The translations under genes and the position numbers were made by a program. From positions 310,001-374,000 of the forward strand of contig CAWEAS010000001.1 in assembly GCA_963807015.1 (NCBI GenBank): 64,000 nt of DNA. Direction: 5' to 3'. Below are positions 42,873-52,226 of this stretch, piece after piece (the first letter of the stretch is position 1; each line of letters starts with the position of its first letter). This DNA comes from JAJPKK01 sp963807015 (GTDB taxonomy: Bacteria > Pseudomonadota > Alphaproteobacteria > Rhizobiales > Xanthobacteraceae). Under the pieces are notes generated by a model, which ran no database searches, was not told the DNA's origin, and saw only the letters and a program-made list of their open reading frames with translations.

Positions 42873-43352
42873 ATGAGACCGTTTGGCGCACGCGTGATTT
42901 TTGTTTGCGGATTGTCGGCAATTTGCGTTCCGGCACTCGCCGAGAACAAGCCGCCGCCGCCAAAACCGGCGCCGGCACCCGTTCAGGCAAGGCCAGCACC
43001 GGCGCCGCCGCGACCTGCTCCGGTCGTTGCGCAACGGGCGGCTCCCGTCGTGCAGCCACGACCAACGCAGGTAAGCCAGCCGCGGCCGTCCGCACTCCAG
43101 CAAGCGAATTACGCCAACCAAGGGACCGCACAGCGCAACCACGTGTTCGACGGCACCAGGGCGCCCTCCGCCCCTGTCAACGCCAATCCTGGTCCAAAGC
43201 CGAGCATGGTCGGCGTACCTACCAGCCAGTTCAAGCCGCAAGTCCATGTGACGGCGGCAAAGCCACCGCCCCCGCCCCCGCGAAACCTCAATCCCACGGG
43301 TGATCCCGCCGTGCAGAAGGGCATCAACAATTACAAGCGGCCCGGAACCTGA
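42873..43352 (+). CDS. Exported proline-rich protein
   Basis: A 159-residue protein with a signal peptide ending ALA, then a Pro/Ala/Val-rich, disordered mature part (KPPPPKPAPAPVQARPAPAP) and a C-terminal DPAVQKGINNYKR. Composition suggests a periplasmic or wall-spanning linker. ATG 42873 follows GGAGGGGG. It is convergent with the DUF4870 gene; only three bases separate them. Confidence 0.6.
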   Translation: MRPFGARVIFVCGLSAICVPALAENKPPPPKPAPAPVQARPAPAPPRPAPVVAQRAAPVVQPRPTQVSQPRPSALQQANYANQGTAQRNHVFDGTRAPSAPVNANPGPKPSMVGVPTSQFKPQVHVTAAKPPPPPPRNLNPTGDPAVQKGINNYKRPGT

Positions 43353-43355
43353 GTG

Positions 43356-43721
43356 TCAGCCGAACATCCACGACGTCGGGTTGGCAATCGGCTTGCGTTC
43401 GTTGAGCGCGAGCAGGCCTTTGATGATGCGCACCAGCGACCAGACGAACCACCATAACAGGATCACGATGCCGACAAGGACGAACGTCAGGACGACCCCA
43501 ACCACGAAATAGAGAAGCCCGATCCAGAACGTCCTGATCTGAAACTGGTAGTGCGTCCTCAGCATCGGATCGGCGTCGCCCACCTTCACGTAAGCGATGA
43601 TCAGCCCGATGATCACCGTGATGCCGAAGATGTAGCTGGCGCAGTAAAGAACGTAGACGGCGAGCGCGAGACTCGTGTCGGAGACGATGGGCTGGGTTTG
43701 ATCGTTCTGGCTGAGAGTCAT
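43356..43721 (-). CDS. DUF4870-like membrane protein
   Basis: A 121-residue integral membrane protein with three hydrophobic segments (ALAVYVLYCASYIFGITVII, FWIGLLYFVVGVVLTFVLVG and WFVWSLVRIIKGLLAL) and the family-typical RTHYQFQIRTFWI between the first two. Its function is unknown. ATG 43721 gives the usual N-terminus; upstream codons are Arg-rich. Confidence 0.8.
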   Translation of the reverse strand: MTLSQNDQTQPIVSDTSLALAVYVLYCASYIFGITVIIGLIIAYVKVGDADPMLRTHYQFQIRTFWIGLLYFVVGVVLTFVLVGIVILLWWFVWSLVRIIKGLLALNERKPIANPTSWMFG

Positions 43722-43955
43722 TCCGGCCCCACCTTTTTCGCGACGCGGCGCAAGATTCCCGATCATGATAGGCGACAACCGCGCAGTCGCCAAACCGGCC
43801 TCACAGCGATCGAAATCGCGCGGCCGCAAGCATTCGCCCGCATTGATCGGACTTTTTCGCCGCGTGGCGCAAGTTATGATGGTGCGCGCCAGCGCACATC
43901 CAGCCCTGCGCTTCCTTAGCGACGCTTATCGGCTCCAACGGAGGAGACTGGAAAC

Positions 43956-44603
43956 ATGATAGTCCGCGAACCTGTACTGCATCCGGTTCCGATCGTAGAC
44001 CTGCGGCCGACCCAGATTACCGTCGGCATGCGCGAGGTAAAAGCCAAGCAGAAGAGTTGGCAGCAGTTCGATAAAAAGAAACGAGACGCGTTTCTCGCAC
44101 ACCACATGATTCCCGTCGTGCGAGGTCCGAAGGATCGCTTCTATGTCATAGACCATCATCACCTGTCGCTGGCCATGCACAACGAAGGCGTCAAAAGTCT
44201 GTTCGTGATCGCGGTGGCCGATTTGCGAACGCTCGCGAACGACGAGTTCTGGCTGTTCATGGATAATCGCAGTCTTGTTCATCCGTACGATACCCAAGGA
44301 CGCCGGCGTGATTTCGATGAAATTCCGCGGCGAGTCACCGAGCTTAAGGACGACCCGTTCCGAAGCCTTGCCGGCGAGTTGCGCCGCATGGGCGGCTTTG
44401 CCAAGGACACCACGCCGTTCAGCGAGTTCATTTGGGCGGACTTTCTACGCCGCCGGATCAACCGCAACGTCGCCAAAGACGACTTCGATCGCGCGCTTGA
44501 GCAAGGGATGAAACTCGCGAAAAGTGCGCAGGCGAATTATCTGCCGGGCTGGTGCGGCCCGCATATGGATGAGAACGTGCCGGCGCGCTCAGCCCATAGT
44601 TAG
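43956..44603 (+). CDS. ParB-like nuclease family protein
   Basis: A 215-residue protein of the ParBc_2 type (putative ParB-like nuclease). VPIVDLRPTQITVGMREVKA and KDRFYVIDHHHLSLAMHNEG correspond to the ParB/sulfiredoxin fold with its conserved His cluster. Proteins of this kind occur alone in many bacteria; nuclease activity is not established. It is a single gene, 100 bp before the xanthine permease. Confidence 0.75.
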   Translation: MIVREPVLHPVPIVDLRPTQITVGMREVKAKQKSWQQFDKKKRDAFLAHHMIPVVRGPKDRFYVIDHHHLSLAMHNEGVKSLFVIAVADLRTLANDEFWLFMDNRSLVHPYDTQGRRRDFDEIPRRVTELKDDPFRSLAGELRRMGGFAKDTTPFSEFIWADFLRRRINRNVAKDDFDRALEQGMKLAKSAQANYLPGWCGPHMDENVPARSAHS

Positions 44604-44658
44604 GCCCAGCTCCGGTCGCCGCTTCAGGAGCGGACATTTTGGAATCTGGCATAGAATT

Positions 44659-44684
44659 TGACAGTCAACTTTGGTTGCCTGTCA
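44659..44684. promoter_or_regulatory. Inverted repeat before the xanthine permease
   Basis: TGACAG-t-CAAC pairs with GTTG-c-CTGTCA, ten of eleven bases per arm, ending 18 bp before the ATG at 44703. Its place suggests an operator for the purine uptake and urate oxidation genes. The binding protein is not known. Confidence 0.5.
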
Positions 44685-44702
44685 CCTTCGAGGGCGAGTC
44701 AC

Positions 44703-46100
44703 ATGAGTTCGGAAGTTCATCCGGTCGACGAAGTCCTGCCGGCACCGATGCTGCTGACGCTCGGCCTCCAGCACGTGCTGGTGATGTATGCGGGCGCGGT
44801 GGCGGTACCGCTGATCCTCGGGCGCGCGCTGAAGCTTTCGCCGGAAGACGTGGCGTTCCTCATCAGCGCCGACCTGTTTGCATGCGGGCTGGCGACGCTC
44901 GTCCAAAGCGTCGGCTTTCCGTACGTGGGCATCCGCCTGCCGGTGATGATGGGCGTCACGTTCGCGTCCGTCGGGCCGATGCTGTCGATGGCGGCCGCGC
45001 CCGACGTGGGGTTGCTCGGCATCTACGGGTCGGTCATCGCGGCCGGCGTGTTCGCCGTCATCGCTGCCCCCTTCATGAGCAGGCTCTTGCCCCTTTTTCC
45101 GCCAGTTGTGACGGGCACGATCATCCTGGTGATCGGCATCTCGCTGATGCGCATCGGCATCAATTGGGCCGGCGGCGGCCTGCCCACATTGACGAAAGTG
45201 GTCGATGGGCTGCCGGGCGCGTTTCCCAATCCGAGCTATGGCCAACTCCAGGGGCTTGGCATTGCCCTGTTCGTGCTGGTCGTCATTCTCTCGCTCATTC
45301 GCTGGGGCTCGGGCTTCCTCGCCAACGTGTCGGTGCTGCTCGGCATCATCGCGGGCGCAGCGCTCGCGACCATTCTCGGCGTGATGAACTATGAGAAGGT
45401 CCTCGCTGCCGCCTGGCTCGACGTCGTCACGCCATTGCGCTTCGGCATACCCCAATTTCATCTCGTGCCGATCGTGACGATGTGCATCGTGATGGTGGTG
45501 GTGATGATCGAATCGGTCGGCATGTTTCTCGCGCTGGGCGAAATGACCGGCCGCAAGATCGACCAGGCCGCGCTCGCGCGCGGGCTGCGCGCCGATGGCA
45601 TCGGCACCATTCTGGGAGGCATCTTCAACACCTTTCCCTATACGTCGTTCTCGCAGAACGTCGGGCTTGTAGGCGTGACCGGCATCCGCTCCCGTTGGGT
45701 CACGGCCACCGGCGGCTGCATCATGCTGGCGCTGGGCTTCCTTCCCAAAATGGGGGCGCTGGTGGAGGCGATCCCGCTGGTCGTGCTCGGCGGCGCAGGT
45801 CTCGTGATGTTCGGGATGGTGGCGGCAACCGGAGCCCGCATTCTCACCAACGTCGACTTCAAGACCAATCGCTTCAACCTGTTCGTGGTTGCGATATCGG
45901 TTGGCTTCGGGATGATCCCGCTCGTGGCACCGAACTTCTTCCGCTATACGCCGGATTCAATCCACCCGCTGCTCGATTCCGGCATCCTGCTGGCGGCAAT
46001 TGTCTCGGTCATCCTCAATGCGTTCTTCAACGGTCTGCAAAGCTCGTCGGCGGCGCAATCGGAAGCGACCATGGTGGCCGCGGCCTCCGAGCACGTCTGA
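44703..46100 (+). CDS. Xanthine/uric acid permease, NCS2 family
   Basis: A 465-residue nucleobase:cation symporter with 12-14 hydrophobic segments. LTLGLQHVLVMYAGAVAVPL is the standard opening, GVTFASVGPML contains the family motif region, and the later GIFNTFPYTSFSQNVGLV is the signature of xanthine/uric-acid carriers (the N-T-x-x-Y-T-x-F-x-Q pattern). It lies 107 bp before urate hydroxylase puuD, so the pair imports and oxidises purine breakdown products. I chose ATG 44703 (MSSEVHPVDE). Confidence 0.92.
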   Translation: MSSEVHPVDEVLPAPMLLTLGLQHVLVMYAGAVAVPLILGRALKLSPEDVAFLISADLFACGLATLVQSVGFPYVGIRLPVMMGVTFASVGPMLSMAAAPDVGLLGIYGSVIAAGVFAVIAAPFMSRLLPLFPPVVTGTIILVIGISLMRIGINWAGGGLPTLTKVVDGLPGAFPNPSYGQLQGLGIALFVLVVILSLIRWGSGFLANVSVLLGIIAGAALATILGVMNYEKVLAAAWLDVVTPLRFGIPQFHLVPIVTMCIVMVVVMIESVGMFLALGEMTGRKIDQAALARGLRADGIGTILGGIFNTFPYTSFSQNVGLVGVTGIRSRWVTATGGCIMLALGFLPKMGALVEAIPLVVLGGAGLVMFGMVAATGARILTNVDFKTNRFNLFVVAISVGFGMIPLVAPNFFRYTPDSIHPLLDSGILLAAIVSVILNAFFNGLQSSSAAQSEATMVAAASEHV

Positions 46101-46207
46101 GCGACGCGTATCGTGACGCCGGGTCAACTCTTCGCGGTGATGGCTTGTCGCGGCCGGCTGCGCCTGCTTTGCTGCTTCAGCATGATGGATCAAGGACGAA
46201 GCAAGGC

Positions 46208-47401
46208 ATGCTGAATTCTGTCGTCACCGAATGGGCGAGCATGATTTTCCGCTGGCTGCACGTGATTGCGGCCGTCGGCTGGATCGGAAGTTCATTCTAT
46301 TTCATCCACCTCGATCTCAGCCTGAAGAAGCGGCCCGGGCTGCCCGACGGCGTCTCCGGCGATGCCTGGCAGGTGCACGGCGGCGGCTTCTACAACATCG
46401 TCAAGTATCTCGTCGCGCCGAAGCAGTTGCCGGACGAGCTGACGTGGTTCTATTGGGAAGCGTACGCCACCTGGCTGTCGGGTTTCGCTCTCGTCGTAGT
46501 CGTCTATTATCTCGATGCCGAGCTGTTCCTGGTGGACAAATCGGTGATGGACCTCACGCCGCTCCAGGCCGGCCTGTTCAGCCTCGTCAGTCTCGTGCTC
46601 GCTTGGCTGCTCTACGAGATCGCCTGCCGCACCGCGTTCGCGAAGCACGAGCTTGCCTTCGTCATCACCGGCTACATCTTCCTCGTCGCCCTCACCTACG
46701 CCTTCACCCACGTCCTGAGCGGCCGCGGCGCCTTCAACCAGATCGGTGCCATCATCGGCACCATCATGGTCGCCAACGTGTTTCTCAACATCATCCCGGG
46801 GCAGCGCAAGACTGTTGCCGCGCTGATCGCGGGCAAGACGCCCGATCCGAAATACGGGATCGAGGGCAAGCAGCGCTCGGTGCACAACAACTACCTGACG
46901 TTGCCGGTCATCCTGCTGATGATCAGCAATCACTATCCGCTGCTCTACGCGACCAAATACAATTGGCTGATCGTCGCCATCGTCCTCGCGCTGGGGCCGA
47001 TCATTCGCCACTTCTACAACAGCCGCCATGCCGGCCTAGGCTCGCCATGGTGGACCTGGGGCGTTACCGCCCTCGGCATGGTCGCGATCGCGTGGCTGTC
47101 TTCGCTTGGTCCGCGCGACGGCAAGACCGCGGCCACAGCGCCGACGTTTCGCACGGTCGAGAACATCGTCTCCTCGCGCTGCAGCCCCTGCCACGCCCAG
47201 GATCCGGTGTGGGCCAACATCCCGACCGCGCCGCGCGGCATTCTCCTCGATGATCCCGAGCACATCGTCCGCAACGCCCGCCTGATCGGCCGCATCGCGG
47301 TATGGTCGAACGCCATGCCACCCGGCAATATCACCGACATGACGCCGGACGAGCGCGCGACGCTTGCCGCCTGGATCGACGCCGGCGCCCCAGGAAAGTA
47401 G
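46208..47401 (+). CDS. puuD: Membrane-bound urate hydroxylase with cytochrome c domain
   Basis: A 397-residue protein. The N-terminal 300 residues form a membrane domain of about eight segments (FRWLHVIAAVGWIGSSFYFI, HGGGFYNIVKYLVAPKQLPD), typical of PuuD. A C-terminal cytochrome c domain carries the heme site CSPCH. PuuD oxidises urate to 5-hydroxyisourate and passes electrons to the respiratory chain. It stands downstream of the permease. No hydroxyisourate hydrolase or OHCU decarboxylase gene follows here. Confidence 0.92.
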   Translation: MLNSVVTEWASMIFRWLHVIAAVGWIGSSFYFIHLDLSLKKRPGLPDGVSGDAWQVHGGGFYNIVKYLVAPKQLPDELTWFYWEAYATWLSGFALVVVVYYLDAELFLVDKSVMDLTPLQAGLFSLVSLVLAWLLYEIACRTAFAKHELAFVITGYIFLVALTYAFTHVLSGRGAFNQIGAIIGTIMVANVFLNIIPGQRKTVAALIAGKTPDPKYGIEGKQRSVHNNYLTLPVILLMISNHYPLLYATKYNWLIVAIVLALGPIIRHFYNSRHAGLGSPWWTWGVTALGMVAIAWLSSLGPRDGKTAATAPTFRTVENIVSSRCSPCHAQDPVWANIPTAPRGILLDDPEHIVRNARLIGRIAVWSNAMPPGNITDMTPDERATLAAWIDAGAPGK

Positions 47402-47432
47402 TGCGCGCCGACAAAACGAGGCTCGGAGGCCT

Positions 47433-48044
47433 TCAGCGCGGCTCGCGCTCCGTCAGCCGCGCGGCATAGCGCGCCATCAGGTCGACTTCGATATTGACGA
47501 CATCGCCGGAGCGCAGCGCTCCGAAGGTCGTCACCGCAAGCGTATGCGGGATGATCAGCACCGAGAAGCAGTCTCCCTCGATCTGGTTCACCGTCAGCGA
47601 AACCCCATCGAGCGCGACCGAGCCCTTCGGCGCGATATACCGCGCGAGGGCAGCAGGCACACGGAAGGTAAGCCGTGCCATGTTGTCGAGGTCGTCGCGC
47701 GCCACAAGTTCGGCGATGCCATCCACGTGACCAGCGACGATGTGGCCGCCGAGCTCATCGCCGACCTTGAGCGGTCGCTCCAGATTAAGACGCGTCCCGT
47801 GCCGCCAGTCCTTCGCTGACGTCACCGCAAGCGTCTCGGCGGCGGCATCCGCCGCAAACCAGGTGTGGTTGCCGTCGATACCCGCGGCGACGACCGTTAG
47901 GCACACACCGTTGCAGGCGATCGAGGCGCCGTCGGCAATGCCCGCGCGATCGTAGTCGCAGGCGATCTTGAGCCGGCGCAGGTCGTCGGCCCGCGCCTCG
48001 ACCGCGATGACCTCGCCTATACCTGTGACGATGCCGGTGAACAT
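47433..48044 (-). CDS. ribE: Riboflavin synthase alpha subunit
   Basis: A 203-residue enzyme that dismutates two 6,7-dimethyl-8-ribityllumazines to riboflavin. Two tandem lumazine-binding domains are visible: MFTGIVTGIGEVIAVE with GVCLTVV, then GDELGGHIVAGHVDG with GVSLTVN. The length is normal. Its start overlaps the ribD end by 28 bases, so it is coupled to ribD. No FMN riboswitch was seen. Confidence 0.95.
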   Translation of the reverse strand: MFTGIVTGIGEVIAVEARADDLRRLKIACDYDRAGIADGASIACNGVCLTVVAAGIDGNHTWFAADAAAETLAVTSAKDWRHGTRLNLERPLKVGDELGGHIVAGHVDGIAELVARDDLDNMARLTFRVPAALARYIAPKGSVALDGVSLTVNQIEGDCFSVLIIPHTLAVTTFGALRSGDVVNIEVDLMARYAARLTEREPR

Positions 48045-49159
48045 GCTCGCTCGAAACTCTCAATCGTGTCTTCGCCCACGGACTCGATACCACACGACAC
48101 GAGGCCCGGCGATGAGGTCAGCGCTGTAAGCGGCAGTCCGTCGAGGGCATCGATGCCGTCGGGACCGATCGGCCGCGGACCGCGCAGCAGCGCCGCCTCG
48201 TCAACGAGATCGGCGCCGATGAATGCTGCCGCGACGCGCGGGCCGCTCTCAACCATCAGGCGCGTGATGCCTCGCCCGGCGAGCAGCCGGAGCGCCGCCG
48301 CGAGATCGATGCGCCCGCCGTCGGCGGGCGCCCGGATCACCTCCACGCCGGACGCCGCCAGCGCGGCTGCGGCAGCCTCGCCTCCCGATGGGCCTGCAAT
48401 GACCCAGACCGGTGTTTCCCGCGCCGTGCGGACCAGCGCGCTGGTTGGCGAAATCCGCAGCGCGGCGTCGAGCACGACCCGCACCGGCGAACGGGCGGTC
48501 ATCCCCGGCAGCCTGCACGTCAGCAGCGGATCGTCGGCAATGACGGTACCGATGCCGGTCAGGACGGCGTCGTTCATGGCACGCATGAGATGGACCCGCG
48601 CCCCTGCCGCTTCGCCAGTAATCGGCGCGGGCCTACGGCCGGCAAGCCCCGCTTTGCCATCCGCGGAGACCGCGAGCTTGAGCGTGACATGGGGACGGCC
48701 GTCGCGGACGCGGCGGATGTGGCCGGCGTGAGCGCGGCGCGCCTCGGCGGCTCCGACCCCGATCTCAACCGCAATGCCGGCTGCGGCGAGCCGCGCATGA
48801 CCGCGTCCCGCGACCTCGGGATTCGGATCCTCGAGCGCCGAGACGACGCGGGAAATGCCAGCGGCGATGATCGCGTCGGCGCAGGGCGGGGTCTTGCCGT
48901 GATGGGAGCACGGCTCCAGCGTCACATAAAGCGTCGCCCCGCGCGCGTTGCTTCCGGCGCGGCCGAGCGCCTCGACTTCCGCATGGGGCCGCCCGCCCGG
49001 CTGCGTCCAGCCACGACCAACGATGACCGGAGCCGCGCCATCGCTACGCACCGCGACTGCCCCCACCGCCGGATTGGGCCATGCATTGCCGAGGCCTCGC
49101 CGCCCAAGGGCAAGGGCGAGCGCCATGAAGCGGGCATCGTGAGGGTCAGTTGTGGGCAT
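48017..49159 (-). CDS. ribD: RibD bifunctional deaminase/reductase
   Basis: A 380-residue riboflavin-biosynthesis enzyme. Residues 1-150 are the deaminase: HAEVEAL and PCSHHGKTPPCADAI provide the zinc ligands. Residues 150-370 are the reductase (GRPHVTLKLAVSADGKAGL, DAVLTGIGTVIADDPLLTCR). It carries out the second and third steps from GTP. It lies downstream of nrdR, 75 bases away, as is common in alphaproteobacteria. Confidence 0.95.
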   Translation of the reverse strand: MPTTDPHDARFMALALALGRRGLGNAWPNPAVGAVAVRSDGAAPVIVGRGWTQPGGRPHAEVEALGRAGSNARGATLYVTLEPCSHHGKTPPCADAIIAAGISRVVSALEDPNPEVAGRGHARLAAAGIAVEIGVGAAEARRAHAGHIRRVRDGRPHVTLKLAVSADGKAGLAGRRPAPITGEAAGARVHLMRAMNDAVLTGIGTVIADDPLLTCRLPGMTARSPVRVVLDAALRISPTSALVRTARETPVWVIAGPSGGEAAAAALAASGVEVIRAPADGGRIDLAAALRLLAGRGITRLMVESGPRVAAAFIGADLVDEAALLRGPRPIGPDGIDALDGLPLTALTSSPGLVSCGIESVGEDTIESFERACSPASSQV

Positions 49160-49233
49160 CGATCGAGCGCTTGCGACGATGGCGCCTATCTATGCCGTCG
49201 CGGCGCAAATGGCCATGCGCGATATGCGCGGCG

Positions 49234-49716
49234 CTATTTGCGCGCGGGCGCTGCGGCGCTCTCTTCTTCGGCGGACAGTTCGCCCAGCACGCGCTCGAAG
49301 TCCTTGGCCTCGCGGAAATTGCGGTAGACCGAGGCAAAGCGCACATAGGCGACGTCGTCGAGGTCGCGCAGATGGGCCATCACCGTTTCGCCGATGGTTT
49401 CCGTTGTGACCTCGTTCTCGCCGAGGCTTTCGAGGTCGCGCACGATCTTCGATACGGTCTGCTCGACGCGCTCGGGATCGACGTTGCGCTTGCGCACCGC
49501 GATCGCAACCGAGCGCGCGAGCTTGTCGCGGTCGAACGGCACGCGGCGGCCGTTGCGCTTGATCACCACAAGCTCACGCAGTTGCACGCGCTCGAAGGTG
49601 GTGAAGCGGAAGCCGCAGGCAAGGCAGAGCCGCCGCCGCCGGATCGCCGAGGAATCCTCGGTCGGGCGACTGTCCTTCACCTGGGTATCAAGGCTGGTGC
49701 AACTCGGGCAACGCAT
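49234..49716 (-). CDS. nrdR: NrdR transcriptional repressor
   Basis: A 160-residue regulator of ribonucleotide reductase genes. The N-terminal zinc ribbon has CPSC and CLAC, followed by FRFTTFERVQ, and the ATP-cone domain spans roughly residues 49-139 (VIKRNGRRVPFDRDKLARSV). The usual length. It lies five bases after glyA, so it is co-transcribed with it. Confidence 0.96.
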   Translation of the reverse strand: MRCPSCTSLDTQVKDSRPTEDSSAIRRRRLCLACGFRFTTFERVQLRELVVIKRNGRRVPFDRDKLARSVAIAVRKRNVDPERVEQTVSKIVRDLESLGENEVTTETIGETVMAHLRDLDDVAYVRFASVYRNFREAKDFERVLGELSAEEESAAAPARK

Positions 49717-49721
49717 GATCG

Positions 49722-51017
49722 TCAGTCGTAGATCGGGAATCGTTTGAGCAGGCGGCTTACTTTTTCGCGCACGTCGGCCTCCACCGCCTCGTCCGCCTCG
49801 CTGTTCTTGTGCGAGAGCGCATCCAGAAGCTCGGCGATGAGCCCGCCGACCTCGCGGAATTCGCCGGCGCCGAAGCCTCGCGTGGTGCAGGCCGGCGAGC
49901 CGAGCCGCACGCCGGACGTCACCATCGGCTTCTCCGGATCGAAGGGGATGCCATTCTTGTTGCAGGTGATGTTGGCGCGCCCGAGCGCCGCCTCCGCGAC
50001 CTTGCCAGTGAGGCGCTTCGGCCGCAGATCGACCAGCATCAGGTGCGTATCGGTGCCGCCCGAGACAATGTCGCAGCCCCGGCTTTTCAGCGTTTCGGCG
50101 AGCACCTTGGCATTGTCGGCGACCCGCTTGGCGTAGTCCTTGAACGAGGGGCGGAGCGCCTCGCCGAACGCCACCGCCTTGGCCGCGATCACGTGCATCA
50201 GCGGACCGCCCTGGAAGCCCGGAAACACCGCCGCGTTGATCTTCTTCGCCAGATCCTCATTGTCGGTGAGGATGACGCCGCCCCGCGGGCCACGCAGCGT
50301 CTTGTGGGTTGTCGTCGTTACCACATGGGCGTGGGGAAACGGGCTCGGGTGGACGCCGCCGGCAACAAGCCCGGCGAAATGTGCCATGTCCACCATGAGG
50401 TAGGCGCCGACCTCGTCGGCGATCGCGCGAAAGCCGGCAAAGTCGATGAAGCGCGGATAGGCCGAGCCGCCGGTAATGATCACCTTCGGCCGATGCTCGC
50501 GCGCGAGCCTGGCCACCTCCTGCATGTCGATGCGGTGGTCGTCGCGGCGAACGCCATAGGGCACCACGTGAAACCATTTACCCGACATATTGACCGGGGA
50601 GCCGTGGGTGAGATGGCCGCCGGCGGCAAGATTGAGCCCCATGAAAGTATCGCCGGGCTTCATCAACGCGAGGAAGACCGCAGCATTGGCGGACGCGCCG
50701 GAATGCGGCTGAACGTTTGCGAACCCACATCCGAAAAGCCGGGTAACCCGTTCGATCGCTAGTGTTTCCGCGATGTCGACGAACTGGCAGCCGCCGTAGT
50801 AGCGCTTGCCGGGCAGGCCCTCGGCATATTTGTTGGTGAGGACCGAGCCCTGGGCCTCGAGCACCGCGCGGCTGACGATGTTCTCCGAAGCAATCAACTC
50901 GATCCCGTCACGCTGGCGGCGAAGCTCGAGCCGGATCGCTTCGGCAATCTCAGGATCGCTCTCGGCAAGCGGCGCGGTAAAGAAGGTCCCGGCCTCGGAC
51001 GGCTGAGACTGTTGCAT
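49722..51017 (-). CDS. glyA: Serine hydroxymethyltransferase
   Basis: A 431-residue PLP enzyme that interconverts serine and glycine with tetrahydrofolate. IELIASENIVSRAVLEAQGS is the standard opening, TTTTHKTLRGPRGG holds the PLP lysine, and the C-terminal NKNGIPFDPEKP is typical. I chose ATG 51017 (MQQSQPSEAG); longer frames add a non-conserved Arg-rich stretch. It heads the glyA-nrdR-ribD-ribE block conserved in Hyphomicrobiales. Confidence 0.96.
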   Translation of the reverse strand: MQQSQPSEAGTFFTAPLAESDPEIAEAIRLELRRQRDGIELIASENIVSRAVLEAQGSVLTNKYAEGLPGKRYYGGCQFVDIAETLAIERVTRLFGCGFANVQPHSGASANAAVFLALMKPGDTFMGLNLAAGGHLTHGSPVNMSGKWFHVVPYGVRRDDHRIDMQEVARLAREHRPKVIITGGSAYPRFIDFAGFRAIADEVGAYLMVDMAHFAGLVAGGVHPSPFPHAHVVTTTTHKTLRGPRGGVILTDNEDLAKKINAAVFPGFQGGPLMHVIAAKAVAFGEALRPSFKDYAKRVADNAKVLAETLKSRGCDIVSGGTDTHLMLVDLRPKRLTGKVAEAALGRANITCNKNGIPFDPEKPMVTSGVRLGSPACTTRGFGAGEFREVGGLIAELLDALSHKNSEADEAVEADVREKVSRLLKRFPIYD

Positions 51018-51268
51018 GACGAACTCCGGACAGCTGGCAGGCAAATGTGAGCCGTCCCGCCCCGGCGGGCGGGCGACCACCGTCGCGATAGCATATCGCT
51101 CCCGGCACGCCAAGTTTTGTCACAGCGGCGTCGGTGTGGCACTACATGTTGGGATAATGCGAATTTCCTGATTTCAATCGCGACCCAGTCGGGGCGAACT
51201 TCCATCCTCTGACGCAGTTCACGTTCAGCGCGTGCGGCTTCCCGAAGAAAGCGAGCGGAACCAGCAAT

Positions 51269-51992
51269 ATGCAGTCATTGACGCAACAGGGGTTGGAATT
51301 TGCCGAGCGCTGCGCGTTGCGCCCCGCTGCCGCGTCCGTGGATGATTTCGTTGAGATAATTCGGCAGGTGGGGTTTTCGGCTAGCGCATGCGGTGCGTGG
51401 GCGGGCGTCGGACGGAACCGAAGAAATCGCTTCTTTTTCCTCAACTGGCCGCAGGATTGGGTGAATTTCTACGAAACGAACCAATTGGTGGACCACGATT
51501 TGTTGCCCGTCGAAGCGCGGCGCCGCGTCACCCCGTTCTGGTACAGCGACCTTGTCGGCCATTTCAAACTTAACGGGAAGCAGAAGCTGCTCCACGACGG
51601 GTTCGTGTCCTACGGGTTGGAAGGACGCGTTGGCTATCCCGATCCACGGTCCCGGCAGCCTGCAGGGCCTTGTGACCATGGCGACACGAGAATCCCTCAA
51701 CCTCGGCGTGACCGATTGTGCGGTCCTGGAAATCATGGCGCGCACCGTCTGGGAGCATTGCCGCACCTCGGAAGGCTTCGGCATCTTCGATCCGGTGCGT
51801 ATTCGGCTAAGTCCGCGTGAGATCGAATGCCTGCAATGGGCTGCGGCGGGCAAGTCGGACACCGATATCGCAAGCCTCATTGGCATCAAGCCGGCGACGG
51901 CGCACTTTCATATCGAGCAGGCCAAGAAGCGGCTCGGCGTCAAAACGCGCGTCGAAGCCGTAGCGGTTGGCGTTCTTCACGGCGTCATTTGA
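51269..51992 (+). pseudogene. LuxR-family regulator with +1 frameshift
   Basis: The first frame (51269 to about 51625) encodes an autoinducer-binding-like domain (VDDFVEIIRQVGFSASACGA, WVNFYETNQLVDHDLLPVEA). The second frame (about 51625-51992) continues with LAIPIHGPGSLQGLVTMATR and a LuxR helix-turn-helix (RLSPREIECLQWAAAGKSDT, VKTRVEAVAVGVL). Removing one G from TTGGAAGGACGCG would read LEDALAIPI, the expected sequence. The full protein would be about 240 residues. No luxI-like gene is nearby, so it is probably an orphan receptor, now broken if the sequence is right. Confidence 0.75.
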
Positions 51993-52226
51993 TCGCCGCG
52001 CTCCGCGAGATTAACCCTCGCTGATCAGCTAGGATGACGGCCGCCCAACGAAACTGCATAGTGCCTTGGTGGAAGATCGAAGTCCCGATTGCCGCGCTCC
52101 CGGCGGCCAAGCGTCAAACGGTTATTGACAGCAGGCGTGGAAATGACGGGATTGGGTCGATTGCGGCGGAGAGGATATCACCGGGCTGACCCGGACGGTT
52201 ATTGTGTTGGCTAGAACGTCGGTGGA

